Assembly (NCBI RefSeq): GCF_004331345.1
Contig: NZ_SJJZ01000001.1
Span: 1,550,001 to 1,614,000 of the forward strand
Direction of reading: 5' to 3'
Source of the DNA: Kribbella soli
GTDB lineage: Bacteria; Actinomycetota; Actinomycetes; Propionibacteriales; Kribbellaceae
DNA length: 64,000 nucleotides
Positions 15,388 to 24,409 of this stretch are shown in pieces. The first letter of the stretch is position 1. Each line of letters begins with the position of its first letter. Under the pieces are notes generated by a model. It searched no databases. It had not been told where the DNA came from and saw only the letters and a program-made list of their open reading frames with translations. The translations under genes and the position numbers were made by a program.

Positions 15388-17490
15388 ATGACCGTACGGC
15401 GGACGTCCTGCAATCTCTGTGAAGCGATCTGCGGTGTCCTGGTGACCGTCGAGGACGGACGGGTCACCGACATCCGCGGCGACGAGTCCGACCCGCTGTC
15501 ACGCGGTCACATCTGCCCGAAGGCGGTCGCCCTGCGCGATCTCCAGGAGGACCCCGATCGCTTGAGTACGCCGGTACGACGTACGCCGGACGGCTGGCAG
15601 GAGATCGGGTGGGAGGCGGCGTACGAGCTCGTCGTCGAGAAGCTCACCGGCATCCAGCGCGAGCACGGGCGGAACTCGGTCGGGGTGTACCTGGGCAACC
15701 CGAACGTGCACAGTCTCGGCGCGCTCACCCACATGCCGACGATGGTCCGGCAGTTGCGGACCCGGAACCGGTTCAGCGCGACCTCGATCGATCAGTTGCC
15801 GCACATGCTGGCGTCGTACCTGCTGTACGGGCACCAGTTGATGGTCGCGGTGCCGGACATCGACCGGACGTCGTACCTGTTGATGCTCGGGGCGAATCCG
15901 TTGGCGTCGAACGGGAGCATGATGACCGCGCCCGGGTTCGGAAAACGTTTGAAGGAGTTGCGGAAACGCGGCGGAAAGCTGGTCGTCATCGATCCCCGCC
16001 GGACCGAGACTGCAGCGGTTTCCGACGAGCACCATTTCGTCCGTCCGGGCACGGATGCGGCGTTTCTGCTCGCGTTGATCCATGAGGTGATCACGCAGGG
16101 CTCCGCGCGGCCGGCGGCGTACGTCGACGGGTTCGAGGCCGTGGAGGCAGCGGTCGAGGCGTGGACGCCGGAGCGGGCGGCGGGGATCACCGGCATTCCG
16201 GCGGACGTGATCCGGCGGATCGCGCAGGAGTTCGCGGCGGCCGAGCGGGCGGCCTGTTACGGGCGGGTCGGGGTGTCGACGCAGGAGTTCGGCGCGATCT
16301 GCCAGTGGGCGATCCAGGTGCTGAACATCATCACCGGAAACCTCGACCGGCCCGGCGGGACGATGTTCCCGCGGCCTGCGGTGAACCCGCTGCTCGGGCT
16401 CGGGCGCGGGCACGTCGGCGTGTGGAAGAGCCGGGTGCGCGGGTTGCCGGAGTTCGGCGGTGAGCTGCCGGTGTCGACGATGGCGGAGGAGATCCTGACG
16501 CCGGGCGAGGGCCAGATCCGCGCGATGGTGACGGTCGCCGGGAACCCGGTGCTGTCGACACCGGACGGGCGGCGGCTGGACGAGGCGCTCGCGTCGCTGG
16601 ACTTCATGGTCGCGGTGGATCCGTACATCAACGAGACAACGCGGCACGCCGACGTGATCCTGCCGCCGGCGCCGCCGCTGGAGCGGGACCACTACGACAT
16701 CGTGTTCCATCAACTGGCCGTGCGGAACACCTCGCGGTGGAACGACGCCGTACTCCCGAAGCCCGCTTCGGCGCGGCACGACTGGGAGATCTTCCGCGAT
16801 CTCGGGCTGGCCTTGGTACGGCGTACTCCGTGGAGCCGGCGCCGGGTCGAGACGACGGCACGGCTGCGGTTGTCGCCACGGCGGATCGTGGACGCGGGGC
16901 TGCGGATCGGGCCCTATCGGCTGTCCGTCGGGAAGTTGCGGCGCTCGCCGGGCGGGGTCGATCTGGGGCCGTTGCAGCCGGCGTTGCCCGGGGCGCTGCA
17001 CCAGAAGTCGAAGCGGATCGATCTCGCGCAGCGGATGATCCTGGACGACCTGCCGCGGCTCGACGCGTTGACAACTGTTGCGGTCGACGAGCTCCTGCTG
17101 ATCGGCCGGCGCCACCTGCGCAACAACAACTCGTGGATGCACAACTCCGCACGCCTGGTGAAGGGAAAGCCGCGCCACCGCCTGTTGATGCATCCGCACG
17201 ATCTGGCCGAGCGCGAACTCAGCGACGGCCAGATGGTCACCGTCACGTCCGCGGCCGGCGCCATCTCGGTGGAAGTTGCCTCCAGCAACGACATGATGCC
17301 GGGTGTGGTCAGCCTGCCGCACGGCTTCGGTCACAACCGTCCCGGCACCCAGCTGACCGTCGCCAATCGGCTCGCGGGGCCGAGCGCCAACGACATCACC
17401 GATCGCAGCCGCATCGACCCCGTAGCCGGCACCGCGGCCGTCAACGGAGTTCCCGTGACAGTCACAGCGGGGCAGAACTCTCCCGAATGA
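15388..17490 (+). CDS. Molybdopterin-dependent oxidoreductase
   Basis: A 700-residue member of the BisC/formate-dehydrogenase-alpha superfamily. The N-terminus binds a 4Fe-4S cluster through C8, C11, C15 and C43. The bis-MGD domains follow (GNPNVHSLGALTH, LLMLGANPLASNG, VDPYINETTRHADVILP) with a C-terminal dinucleotide-binding barrel (LPHGFGHNRPGT). No Cys or Sec is evident at the usual metal-ligand position, so the substrate is uncertain. No partner subunits are encoded nearby. The molybdate importer at the left edge would supply the metal. The 3' end overlaps the convergent lacI gene by 29 bases. Confidence 0.85.
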   Translation: MTVRRTSCNLCEAICGVLVTVEDGRVTDIRGDESDPLSRGHICPKAVALRDLQEDPDRLSTPVRRTPDGWQEIGWEAAYELVVEKLTGIQREHGRNSVGVYLGNPNVHSLGALTHMPTMVRQLRTRNRFSATSIDQLPHMLASYLLYGHQLMVAVPDIDRTSYLLMLGANPLASNGSMMTAPGFGKRLKELRKRGGKLVVIDPRRTETAAVSDEHHFVRPGTDAAFLLALIHEVITQGSARPAAYVDGFEAVEAAVEAWTPERAAGITGIPADVIRRIAQEFAAAERAACYGRVGVSTQEFGAICQWAIQVLNIITGNLDRPGGTMFPRPAVNPLLGLGRGHVGVWKSRVRGLPEFGGELPVSTMAEEILTPGEGQIRAMVTVAGNPVLSTPDGRRLDEALASLDFMVAVDPYINETTRHADVILPPAPPLERDHYDIVFHQLAVRNTSRWNDAVLPKPASARHDWEIFRDLGLALVRRTPWSRRRVETTARLRLSPRRIVDAGLRIGPYRLSVGKLRRSPGGVDLGPLQPALPGALHQKSKRIDLAQRMILDDLPRLDALTTVAVDELLLIGRRHLRNNNSWMHNSARLVKGKPRHRLLMHPHDLAERELSDGQMVTVTSAAGAISVEVASSNDMMPGVVSLPHGFGHNRPGTQLTVANRLAGPSANDITDRSRIDPVAGTAAVNGVPVTVTAGQNSPE

Positions 17491-18469
17491 GCAGCAACGG
17501 AGTCGAGTACAGGTGCGACTGAGGTTGCGCGCCCGCCAGGACATCCAGCAGGCGATGCATCACCTCGGCGCCGTAGCCGACCACGTTGTGACTCAGGGCC
17601 GTGAGCGTCGGATGCGTGATCCGGCAGAGGGCCGAGTCGTCCCAGGCGACCAGCGTGATGTCGTCCGGGATGCGCAGGCCGAGCGCCTGGATGACGGCCA
17701 GGCCGGCCACCGCCATCAGGTCGTTGTCGTAGATGATCGCCGTCGGCCGTGGGATGGCGGCCAGTACGTCGCGGGTCGCATCGGCGCCCTGCGCGGCCGA
17801 GTAGTCGGTGTGATGGATCGAGGCCGTCAACGCGAGCCGGCGGGCAGCCACGTCGTACGCCTGGTCACGGATCCAGACGTCGCCGAACTCGGGCGGACCG
17901 GCGACCCGCGCGATCACCCGGTGACCGAGCGACGCCACATGATCGAGCGCCGCGGTCATCGCCGCGGTGCCGTCGGTCCAGACGCACGGCATCCCGTCCG
18001 CGAGCGCCGGATCACCGACCAGAACGGCCGGCAGACCGAGTTTCCGCAGTACCGGGATGCGGGGGTCGGCGACCCGGAGGTCGACGACGATCACGCCGTC
18101 GACGCGGCGCTCGGCGGCCCATTTCCGGTACGTCGCGACCTCCTGGTCCAGGTCGGCCACGACCTGCAGGGCCAACGCGAACGACTTCTCCGACAGGACC
18201 GATTCGACGCCGCCGACGAAGCCCATGAAGTACGGCTCCTCGATCAGCGTCTGCGCGGACCTCGCGAGCACCAGCCCGAACGTCTCACTGCGCGCGGCGG
18301 ACAGTTGCCGCGCGGCCCGGTTCGGCACCCACTCCAGCTCGGCGGCAACTTTCAGCACGCGCGCCCGGGTCGCCTCCGACACCCCGGGCTGGTTGTTGAG
18401 CGCGTACGACACCGCTCCTTGGGAGACCCCACAACGCCGGGCGATCTCCTTGATGGTCACACGAGACAC
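17462..18469 (-). CDS. LacI-family transcriptional regulator
   Basis: A 335-residue regulator. The N-terminal LacI helix-turn-helix reads VTIKEIARRCGVSQGAVSYALN, followed by the hinge helix (AARQLSAARSETFG) and a periplasmic-binding-protein-like sugar sensor. It is divergent from the carbohydrate genes beginning at 18864. Two AACCGGTT sites, a GTTTGATCAAAC palindrome and a long inverted repeat in this neighbourhood are candidate binding sites. It probably represses sugar catabolism until a manno-oligosaccharide or related inducer appears; the inducer is inferred only from the beta-mannosidase. Confidence 0.88.
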   Translation of the reverse strand: MSRVTIKEIARRCGVSQGAVSYALNNQPGVSEATRARVLKVAAELEWVPNRAARQLSAARSETFGLVLARSAQTLIEEPYFMGFVGGVESVLSEKSFALALQVVADLDQEVATYRKWAAERRVDGVIVVDLRVADPRIPVLRKLGLPAVLVGDPALADGMPCVWTDGTAAMTAALDHVASLGHRVIARVAGPPEFGDVWIRDQAYDVAARRLALTASIHHTDYSAAQGADATRDVLAAIPRPTAIIYDNDLMAVAGLAVIQALGLRIPDDITLVAWDDSALCRITHPTLTALSHNVVGYGAEVMHRLLDVLAGAQPQSHLYSTPLLLIRESSAPL

Positions 18470-18575
18470 GACGACACCCTCCTCACGGGCGGCCGGATCG
18501 CTGACGGTCGACCCAGCACCCTTCAGTGTTGCGCCGTTTCAACCCTCTGTCATCACCTGGGCACACAAAGTGACC

Positions 18576-18587
18576 GTTTGATCAAAC
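18576..18587. promoter_or_regulatory. GTTTGATCAAAC palindrome, candidate LacI autoregulatory operator
   Basis: A perfect 12-base palindrome about 107 bases upstream of the lacI start codon. Its symmetry and size suit a LacI-family dimer. No second copy was noticed in the window. Confidence 0.4.
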
Positions 18588-18610
18588 CCGCTCCGCACCC
18601 CACCAGCAAG

Positions 18611-18683
18611 GGATATCCCCTCCCGTTGTGGGTTCTCCCCTCGCACACCACCGGATAACCCACAACACGAGGGGATATCCCCA
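18611..18683. repeat. 29-base inverted repeat with nested GGGGATATCCCC palindromes
   Basis: The left arm 18611-18639 and right arm 18655-18683 are complementary except for three positions, around a 14-15-base spacer. The right arm carries a perfect 12-base palindrome (18672-18683) and the left arm a near copy, so the element could fold as one long hairpin or two small ones. It lies between divergent genes and could be a bidirectional transcription barrier or a protein-binding site. Confidence 0.75.
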
Positions 18684-18790
18684 GCTGTGTGGTTGGTGGG
18701 GACGGGTGAGGGGAGGATCAGGTGACCGCCCAGTCGTTGGGCGGAGGGTGGTGTGGACGGGGCCGGTTGGGATACGGTTGCCGTCGTTAC

Positions 18791-18802
18791 TTAACCGGTT
18801 CG
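18791..18802. promoter_or_regulatory. TTAACCGGTTCG, candidate LacI operator 1
   Basis: It contains the palindrome AACCGGTT. The same core with flanking T and C recurs at 21366-21377 in front of the mannosidase gene, suggesting a shared regulator, most simply the adjacent LacI protein. Confidence 0.5.
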
Positions 18803-18863
18803 GCTTATCAATCGGCGTTGACCCCAGGGCAGCGGGTAGAGGCGCCGCCGACAAGGAGAAACC

Positions 18864-19613
18864 ATGGTCGCAAAGGACCACCTGTCCCTCCAGCTCTACA
18901 CGGTCCGGGGCAAGCTCGAAGAAGACTTCGACGGCACCCTGGCCCGGATCGCGGAGATCGGCTACACCAAGGTCGAGCCCTTCGGTGTGACCGCCTTCGC
19001 GGACCGTCTGGCCGAGGCGCTGCCCAAGCACGGACTCTCGGCCCCGACCACGCACGCCGGCCTGCTCCGCGAGGACAGCACCCCGATCTACGCCGCGGCC
19101 GAGCGGCTCGGCATCACCACGGTCATCGACCCGCACACCGACCCGGCGCGCTGGCAGTCGGCCGACGAGATCAAGGTCATCGCCGACGGCCTGAACAAGG
19201 CCGCGGTCGAGGCCGCCGGCCACGGCATCACGGTCGGGTACCACAACCACCACTTCGAGCTCGAGTCGAAGATCGGCGGCGTGCACGCGCTCGAGATCCT
19301 GGTCGACAACCTGTCCGACGACGTGATCCTCGAGGTCGACACGTACTGGGCCGCGGTCGGCGGCGCCGACGTACCGGCACTGCTGAAGAAGTTCGGCGAC
19401 CGGGTCACGGCGATCCACGTCAAGGACGGCGACGGCACCCTGGACAACAAGGCCCAGGTCGCGGTCGGCGACGGCACCATCGCGGTCCGGGACATCCTGG
19501 CCGCCGCCCCGCAGGCGCTCCGGGTGGTCGAGCTGGACGACTTCTCCGGCGAGATCCTCGACGCGGTCGCGGGCAGCTACACGTTCCTGACCGGAGAGGG
19601 TGCACCTGAATGA
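18864..19613 (+). CDS. Sugar phosphate isomerase/epimerase (AP endonuclease-2 fold)
   Basis: A 249-residue TIM-barrel protein of the xylose-isomerase-like family. Typical features are QLYTVRGKLEEDF at the start, HNHHFE for metal binding, EVDTYW, and IHVKDGDG near the end. It probably interconverts sugars or keto-sugar intermediates with the neighbouring Gfo/Idh/MocA dehydrogenase, as in inositol-like or oxidised-sugar pathways. AAGGAG six bases before the ATG fixes the start. The stop overlaps the next gene (ATGA). Confidence 0.85.
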   Translation: MVAKDHLSLQLYTVRGKLEEDFDGTLARIAEIGYTKVEPFGVTAFADRLAEALPKHGLSAPTTHAGLLREDSTPIYAAAERLGITTVIDPHTDPARWQSADEIKVIADGLNKAAVEAAGHGITVGYHNHHFELESKIGGVHALEILVDNLSDDVILEVDTYWAAVGGADVPALLKKFGDRVTAIHVKDGDGTLDNKAQVAVGDGTIAVRDILAAAPQALRVVELDDFSGEILDAVAGSYTFLTGEGAPE

Positions 19614-20707
19614 CGGCTGTCGGTGTTGGTGTGGTCGGCGCCGGGGTGATCTCGGACGCCTACATCAAGAGCATGCAGAGCTTCCCGGACCTGAAGGTCG
19701 TCGCGATCGGCGACCTCCGGCCGGAGGCCGCCAAGGAGAAGGCCGAGCAGTACGGCATCGAGACCCACGGGGGCCCCGAGGCGGTGCTGAGCAACCCGGA
19801 CGTCGAGATCGTGGTCAACCTGACCATCCCGGTCGCGCACGTCGAGGTGGCCCTCGCCGCGGTAGCCGCCGGTAAGCACGTCTGGAGCGAGAAGCCGTTC
19901 TCGCTCGACCAGGAGAGCGGCCTGAAACTGCTGGCGACGGCACAGGACGCGGGCGTGCGGCTGGGCTGCGCACCCGACACCATCCTGGGCCCGGGTCTGC
20001 AGGAGTCCCGCCGGATCATCGAGCGCGGCGACATCGGTACGCCGCTGACCGCGCTCAGCCTGATGCAGTCCCCCGGACCGGAGTCCTGGCACCCGAACCC
20101 GGCGTTCCTGTTCCAGGAAGGCGCGGGTCCGCTGTGGGACATCGGCCCGTACTACCTGACCACGCTGGTCCAGCTCTTCGGTCCGGTCGCCGCGGTCGCG
20201 GGGCTCGGCTCCAAGTCGCGGGAGAAGCGCACCATCGGCTCCGGTCCACTGGCGGGGACCGACTTCGACGTCACCGTGCCGACGCATGTCAGCGCGATCG
20301 CGAAGTTCGAGTCGGGGCAGTCGTCGCAGAGCATCTTCAGCTTCGACTCGCCGCTCCCGCGGGCCGGGTTCGTCGAGATCACCGGCTCCGAGGCGACCCT
20401 CGCCGTACCGGACCCGAACGGCTTCGACGGTGCGATCAAGATCCGTCGTCGCGGTGCGGAGGACTGGGAGACGATCGCCGAGACGAAGGCGGTCGCACAG
20501 CGCGGTACCGGCGTACTCGAGATGGCGCGCGCCATCCGGGCCGACCGGCCGCACCGGGCGACCGGGGCGCTGGCGTTCCACATCGTCGACGTGATGGCCT
20601 CCATCACCGACTCGATCGACACCGGCGCGTTCGTGGACGTGAAGAGCACGGTCGAGGTCGCGGCGATCCTGCCGGACGACTGGGACGTCACCGCGGCCAC
20701 CCTCTGA
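19610..20707 (+). CDS. Gfo/Idh/MocA-family NAD(P)-dependent oxidoreductase
   Basis: A 365-residue dehydrogenase. The N-terminal Rossmann fold carries VGVVGAGVISDAYI. The motif EKPFSLD contains the catalytic-site lysine typical of the family. The C-terminal sheet domain follows, with DIGPYYLT as the usual substrate-side segment. It would oxidise or reduce a sugar or cyclitol. It overlaps the isomerase gene by four bases and is followed five bases later by the esterase gene, so the three are one operon. Confidence 0.87.
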   Translation: MTAVGVGVVGAGVISDAYIKSMQSFPDLKVVAIGDLRPEAAKEKAEQYGIETHGGPEAVLSNPDVEIVVNLTIPVAHVEVALAAVAAGKHVWSEKPFSLDQESGLKLLATAQDAGVRLGCAPDTILGPGLQESRRIIERGDIGTPLTALSLMQSPGPESWHPNPAFLFQEGAGPLWDIGPYYLTTLVQLFGPVAAVAGLGSKSREKRTIGSGPLAGTDFDVTVPTHVSAIAKFESGQSSQSIFSFDSPLPRAGFVEITGSEATLAVPDPNGFDGAIKIRRRGAEDWETIAETKAVAQRGTGVLEMARAIRADRPHRATGALAFHIVDVMASITDSIDTGAFVDVKSTVEVAAILPDDWDVTAATL

Positions 20708-20712
20708 CGACC

Positions 20713-21321
20713 GTGACGAACATCCTTCTCGATCCCCGGCGGACCGTCGTGTTCGCCGGGGACTCGGTGACCGACTGCGGCCGCCGTACCGACCCCGACG
20801 GGCTCGGCGACGGCTACGTACGCCATCTGTACGACGATCTCGGCGAACGCCGGCCGGCGATCGTCAACGCCGGCATCAGTGGCAACCGGGCGGTCGACGT
20901 GGCCGCCCGGTGGGCCGCCGATGTGCTGACCCACGACCCGTCGCTGGTGTCGATCCTGATCGGGATCAACGACACCTGGCGGCGGTACGACGAGGACGAC
21001 CCGACGACACCTGAGGACTTCGAGGCGTCGTACCGGTCACTGCTCGACCAGCTGTCGTGTCCGGTGGTCCTGATGGAGCCGTTCCTGCTGCCGGTGAAGG
21101 ACGGGCAGGAGGAGTGGCGGGAGGACCTGAACCCGAAGCTCGACGTGGTCCGGAAACTCGCCGTCGAGTACGGCGCGATTCTGGTTCCCACCGATGTCGA
21201 GCTGACCAAGCAAGCAGCATCCGTCGGGCCGGCGGCGCTCGCCGGCGACGGCGTACACCCGTCCGCCGCCGGACATCGTGCCCTCGCCGATCTGTGGCGA
21301 CGGTACGTCCTGGACGCCTGA
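20713..21321 (+). CDS. SGNH/GDSL-type esterase
   Basis: A 202-residue hydrolase. Ser18 sits in the block I motif FAGDSVTD. The glycine of block II is in NAGISGN, Asn of block III in IGINDTW, and D179-x2-H182 in DGVHPSAAGH completes the triad. The GTG at 20713 is the only start that fits the five-base gap to the previous gene. It likely deacetylates an acetylated sugar or oligosaccharide, in keeping with the mannosidase downstream. No signal peptide, so it acts inside the cell. Confidence 0.83.
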   Translation: MTNILLDPRRTVVFAGDSVTDCGRRTDPDGLGDGYVRHLYDDLGERRPAIVNAGISGNRAVDVAARWAADVLTHDPSLVSILIGINDTWRRYDEDDPTTPEDFEASYRSLLDQLSCPVVLMEPFLLPVKDGQEEWREDLNPKLDVVRKLAVEYGAILVPTDVELTKQAASVGPAALAGDGVHPSAAGHRALADLWRRYVLDA

Positions 21322-21325
21322 CATT

Positions 21326-21356
21326 CACCGCTCCTCGGTTTCGCCGGGGAGTGGTG
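21326..21356 (+). terminator. Stem-loop after the esterase gene
   Basis: A 13-base stem (21326-21338 with 21344-21356, two mismatches) around a five-base loop TTTCG. It separates the esterase operon from the mannosidase gene, which has its own operator-like site. Confidence 0.6.
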
Positions 21357-21365
21357 CTGTTCTAC

Positions 21366-21377
21366 TAAACCGGTTCA
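21366..21377. promoter_or_regulatory. TAAACCGGTTCA, candidate LacI operator 2
   Basis: A near-palindrome sharing the core AACCGGTTC with 18791-18802. It lies 33 bases before the mannosidase GTG. Confidence 0.5.
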
Positions 21378-21409
21378 CCTACTTTCCGCCCGCGACTCGG
21401 AGCCCGACT

Positions 21410-23845
21410 GTGACATCACTCAAGACCTTCGACCTGACCACCGACGGCGGTGCTGCCTGGACCGTGCAAGCGGTCGAAGGTCCGGCGCCGGACGGCCTGA
21501 TCGGCCGCGCCGTGGCCGCGACCGTGCCGGGCGAGGTGCACACCGACCTGCTCGCCGCGGGCGAGATCCCGGACCCGTTCGACGGCGACAACGAGTCGGC
21601 GCTGCACTGGATCGGCCGCACCCGCTGGAGCTTCCGGACCACGTTCAGCTGGGTTGCCGATGGCAACGAGCGGCAGGACCTGGTGGCCGAGGGTCTGGAC
21701 ACGGTCGCGACGGTCACGCTGAACGGCCAGGAGCTCGGCCGGACCGCGAACCAGCACCGCTCGTACCGGTTCGACGTCACCGGCGTACTGGTTGCCGGGG
21801 ACAACGAGCTGGTGATCGAGTTCGAGGGTCCGGTGGCGGCGGCCGAGGCGGAGCGGGCGAAGGTCGGCAGCTGGCCGCACACCAACCTGCACCCGTACAA
21901 CGAGCTGCGGAAGATGGCCTCGAACTTCGGCTGGGACTGGGGACCGGACGTCGCCACCGCGGGGATCTGGCGGCCGATCCGGATCGAGTCCTGGTCCGGC
22001 GTACGCATCGACTCGGTCCGCCCGCTCGCGGGCGCCGACGGCGTGCTGAACACCTTTGTTTCGCTGGTCTGGACCGACACCGCCGCCGAGTACGCCACCG
22101 TCACCGTGGAGGTCGGCGGGACGGCGCAGTCCGCGAGCGTCAAGCCCGGCACCGACACTGCCGTCCTCACCAACAGGGTCCCCGCGGTGGACCTCTGGTG
22201 GCCGCGCGGATACGGCGAGCAGCCGTTGTACGACGTGACGGTGACGTTGGCCGACGACGCATGGACCGGCCGGGTCGGCTTCCGGGACATCACGGTGAAC
22301 GTTGCCCCGGACAACGACGGTACGCCGTTCGTGCTGTCCGTGAACGGCAAGCCGGTCTACGTCCGCGGCGCGAACTGGATCCCCGACGACGCGTTCGTCA
22401 CCCGCCTGAACGCCGACACGTACCGGACGAGCATCGAGGACGCGGTCGACGCCGGCATGAACCTGCTGCGCGTCTGGGGCGGCGGGATCTACGAGAGCGA
22501 AGACTTCTACGACGTCTGCGACGAGCTGGGAATCCTTGTCTGGCAGGACTTCCTGTTCGCGTGCGCGGCGTACTCCGAGGACGAGCCGCTCCGGAGTGAG
22601 GTCGAGGCCGAGGCGCGCGAGGCCGTCACCCGGTTGAGCCGGCACGCCAGCCTCGCCGTGTGGAACGGCAACAACGAGAACATCTGGGGGTACGTCGAGT
22701 GGGGCTGGCGGGTCCCGCTCGCCGGGCGGCCGTGGGGTGCGGGGTACTACCTCGACCTGCTGCCGAAGATCGTCGCGGAGCTCGACCCGCGGACGCCGTA
22801 CTCGGCCGGTAGCCCGTACTCGTTCGACCAGTTCATCCACCCGAACGACGACCGGCACGGCACGATGCACATCTGGGACGTCTGGAACCAGGTGGACTAC
22901 ACGACGTACCGCAAGTACAAGCCGCGGTTCGTGTCGGAGTTCGGGTTCCAGGGGCCGCCGGCGTGGTCGACGCTGACGTCGGTCGTGCACGACTCGCCGC
23001 TGGACCCGTACGGCGAGCAGATGCTGGTGCACCAGAAGGCGTTCGAGGGCAACCTCAAGCTGGAGCGGGGGCTCGGCGATCACCTGCCGGGCTGGAAGGA
23101 CATCGACGACTGGCACTGGACGACGCAGCTGAACCAAGCCCGGGCGATTGCCTATGGCATCGAGCACTTCCGCAGCCTGTTCCCGTTGAACACCGGCGCG
23201 GTCGTCTGGCAGCTGAACGACAACTGGCCGGTGGTCTCCTGGGCGGCCGTCGACGGGCATGGGATCCGGAAGCCGTTGTGGTACGCGTTGAAGCGCGTGT
23301 ACGCCGACCGGCTGCTGACCGTGCAGCCGCGCGAGGACCAGCTGGTCGTTGCCGCGCACAACGACACCGACTCCACTTGGTCGACGGAGGTAACCGTCAC
23401 GCGACGCTCAACTGTCGGCGATGAAGTGCTGGCCCGGGAGACGTTCGCGATCGAGATCGCAGCCCGGTCGGCGATCGTCAGCGAGCTTCCGGAGTCGGTT
23501 GTGGTTGCGTCGAACCCGCGCGCCGAGTACCTGGAGGTGCGTGGCGCGGACGGCGTCACGGCGTACTGGTACTTCGTCGAGGACACCGAGCTGCAGCTCG
23601 CGGGCAACGCCTACACCGCCACGATCACGCCGACCGAGGGCGGGTACGACGTGACGGTCACCGCGACCGCACTGGCGAAGGACCTGGCGCTGTTCCCGGA
23701 CCGGTTGGACGCGGCGGCACGGGTGGACTCGTCCCTCATCACCCTGTCCGCAGGCGAGAGCCACACCTTCCACGTGACAGGCGCCATCGCTCCGGACGAG
23801 GTCGCCGTACCGGTGCTGCGCTCGGTGAACGATCTGCTCAACTGA
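21410..23845 (+). CDS. Glycoside hydrolase family 2 beta-mannosidase
   Basis: An 811-residue enzyme: N-terminal jelly-roll (about 1-180), immunoglobulin-like domain, then the TIM barrel. The acid/base is Glu423 in WNGNNENIWGY and the nucleophile Glu510 in FVSEFGFQG, both characteristic of GH2 beta-mannosidases. No signal sequence is seen, so it should cleave imported manno-oligosaccharides. The GTG at 21410 is preferred because GGAG lies seven bases upstream; an ATG at 21278 would place 44 residues across the terminator and operator. It ends before a perfect terminator hairpin. Confidence 0.9.
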   Translation: MTSLKTFDLTTDGGAAWTVQAVEGPAPDGLIGRAVAATVPGEVHTDLLAAGEIPDPFDGDNESALHWIGRTRWSFRTTFSWVADGNERQDLVAEGLDTVATVTLNGQELGRTANQHRSYRFDVTGVLVAGDNELVIEFEGPVAAAEAERAKVGSWPHTNLHPYNELRKMASNFGWDWGPDVATAGIWRPIRIESWSGVRIDSVRPLAGADGVLNTFVSLVWTDTAAEYATVTVEVGGTAQSASVKPGTDTAVLTNRVPAVDLWWPRGYGEQPLYDVTVTLADDAWTGRVGFRDITVNVAPDNDGTPFVLSVNGKPVYVRGANWIPDDAFVTRLNADTYRTSIEDAVDAGMNLLRVWGGGIYESEDFYDVCDELGILVWQDFLFACAAYSEDEPLRSEVEAEAREAVTRLSRHASLAVWNGNNENIWGYVEWGWRVPLAGRPWGAGYYLDLLPKIVAELDPRTPYSAGSPYSFDQFIHPNDDRHGTMHIWDVWNQVDYTTYRKYKPRFVSEFGFQGPPAWSTLTSVVHDSPLDPYGEQMLVHQKAFEGNLKLERGLGDHLPGWKDIDDWHWTTQLNQARAIAYGIEHFRSLFPLNTGAVVWQLNDNWPVVSWAAVDGHGIRKPLWYALKRVYADRLLTVQPREDQLVVAAHNDTDSTWSTEVTVTRRSTVGDEVLARETFAIEIAARSAIVSELPESVVVASNPRAEYLEVRGADGVTAYWYFVEDTELQLAGNAYTATITPTEGGYDVTVTATALAKDLALFPDRLDAAARVDSSLITLSAGESHTFHVTGAIAPDEVAVPVLRSVNDLLN

Positions 23846-23848
23846 GAC

Positions 23849-23888
23849 CTTCCGTAGCCGCCGACCCGTCGGCCGGCGGCTACGGAAG
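23849..23888. terminator. Perfect 15-base-pair terminator hairpin
   Basis: CTTCCGTAGCCGCCG (23849-23863) is fully complementary to 23874-23888 around a ten-base loop. It lies between convergent genes and likely works in both directions. Confidence 0.85.
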
Positions 23889-23905
23889 AGCATGGCGAGA
23901 GATGC

Positions 23906-24367
23906 CTATGCCTGCACGTGTCCACGTCGCAGAGGCACGGTTCGGCGTTGGTTGCCGTTGCCGTCCTTCCACTCGAGGTGAGCCGTGGCCCGCCGACGGC
24001 CGTCGAGTCTCGGCGCGACGACCCATGGAATCGGGTACCGGCCATCAACGTCGAGGACGGCCAGCGGAAACTCGTCGGCAGGACATGCCTGCAGCTCGAG
24101 ATCCGCCCCGTGCTCGTCCTTCATGGTGACCGAGACCGCCGAGGCTGGCCCAGGACCGCGATTCCACAGGACCAGGTGATAGCCGACCCAAACGACCGCT
24201 CCGTCGTTGAGGATGACTTGTGCCTTCTCAGGCAGCCGGAAGAAGTAGGCGGCGACCTGGGCAGCGTTGTTCTCACGAACTCTGCGGCGATGCTGGATGA
24301 CTGCGACGACAACACTCACGAGCAGAGCGGCGGCGGAAACCATTAGTGCGGCGAACTCGGTCGACAA
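23906..24367 (-). CDS. Small membrane-anchored protein of unknown function
   Basis: A 153-residue protein with one N-terminal membrane helix (about residues 5-25) followed by a basic stretch HRRRVR, so the remainder should face the cytoplasm. That part is rich in beta strands (VVWVGYHLVLWNRGPGPASAVSV). The TTG start at 24367 is supported by AAAGGGGG eight bases upstream. It follows the 910-residue gene after 42 bases on the same strand and is probably its partner. I do not recognise a family. Confidence 0.65.
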   Translation of the reverse strand: MSTEFAALMVSAAALLVSVVVAVIQHRRRVRENNAAQVAAYFFRLPEKAQVILNDGAVVWVGYHLVLWNRGPGPASAVSVTMKDEHGADLELQACPADEFPLAVLDVDGRYPIPWVVAPRLDGRRRATAHLEWKDGNGNQRRTVPLRRGHVQA

Positions 24368-24409
24368 CTGTACAGCCCCCTTTCACGGTGGTTCGGCATG
24401 GATCCGAGC

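Larger units (their letters stand above)
18470..18863. other. Divergent control region of the carbohydrate locus
   Basis: About 390 bases with no gene. From left to right it holds a GTTTGATCAAAC palindrome (18576-18587), a 29-base inverted repeat (18611-18683), and a TTAACCGGTTCG site (18791-18802) near the isomerase start. All three are listed separately. Confidence 0.6.

Noticed and set aside
23902..24346. Plus-strand open frames across the small membrane-protein gene
   Set aside because: The minus-strand frame has a ribosome site, a membrane helix and operon spacing; the plus-strand products look random.
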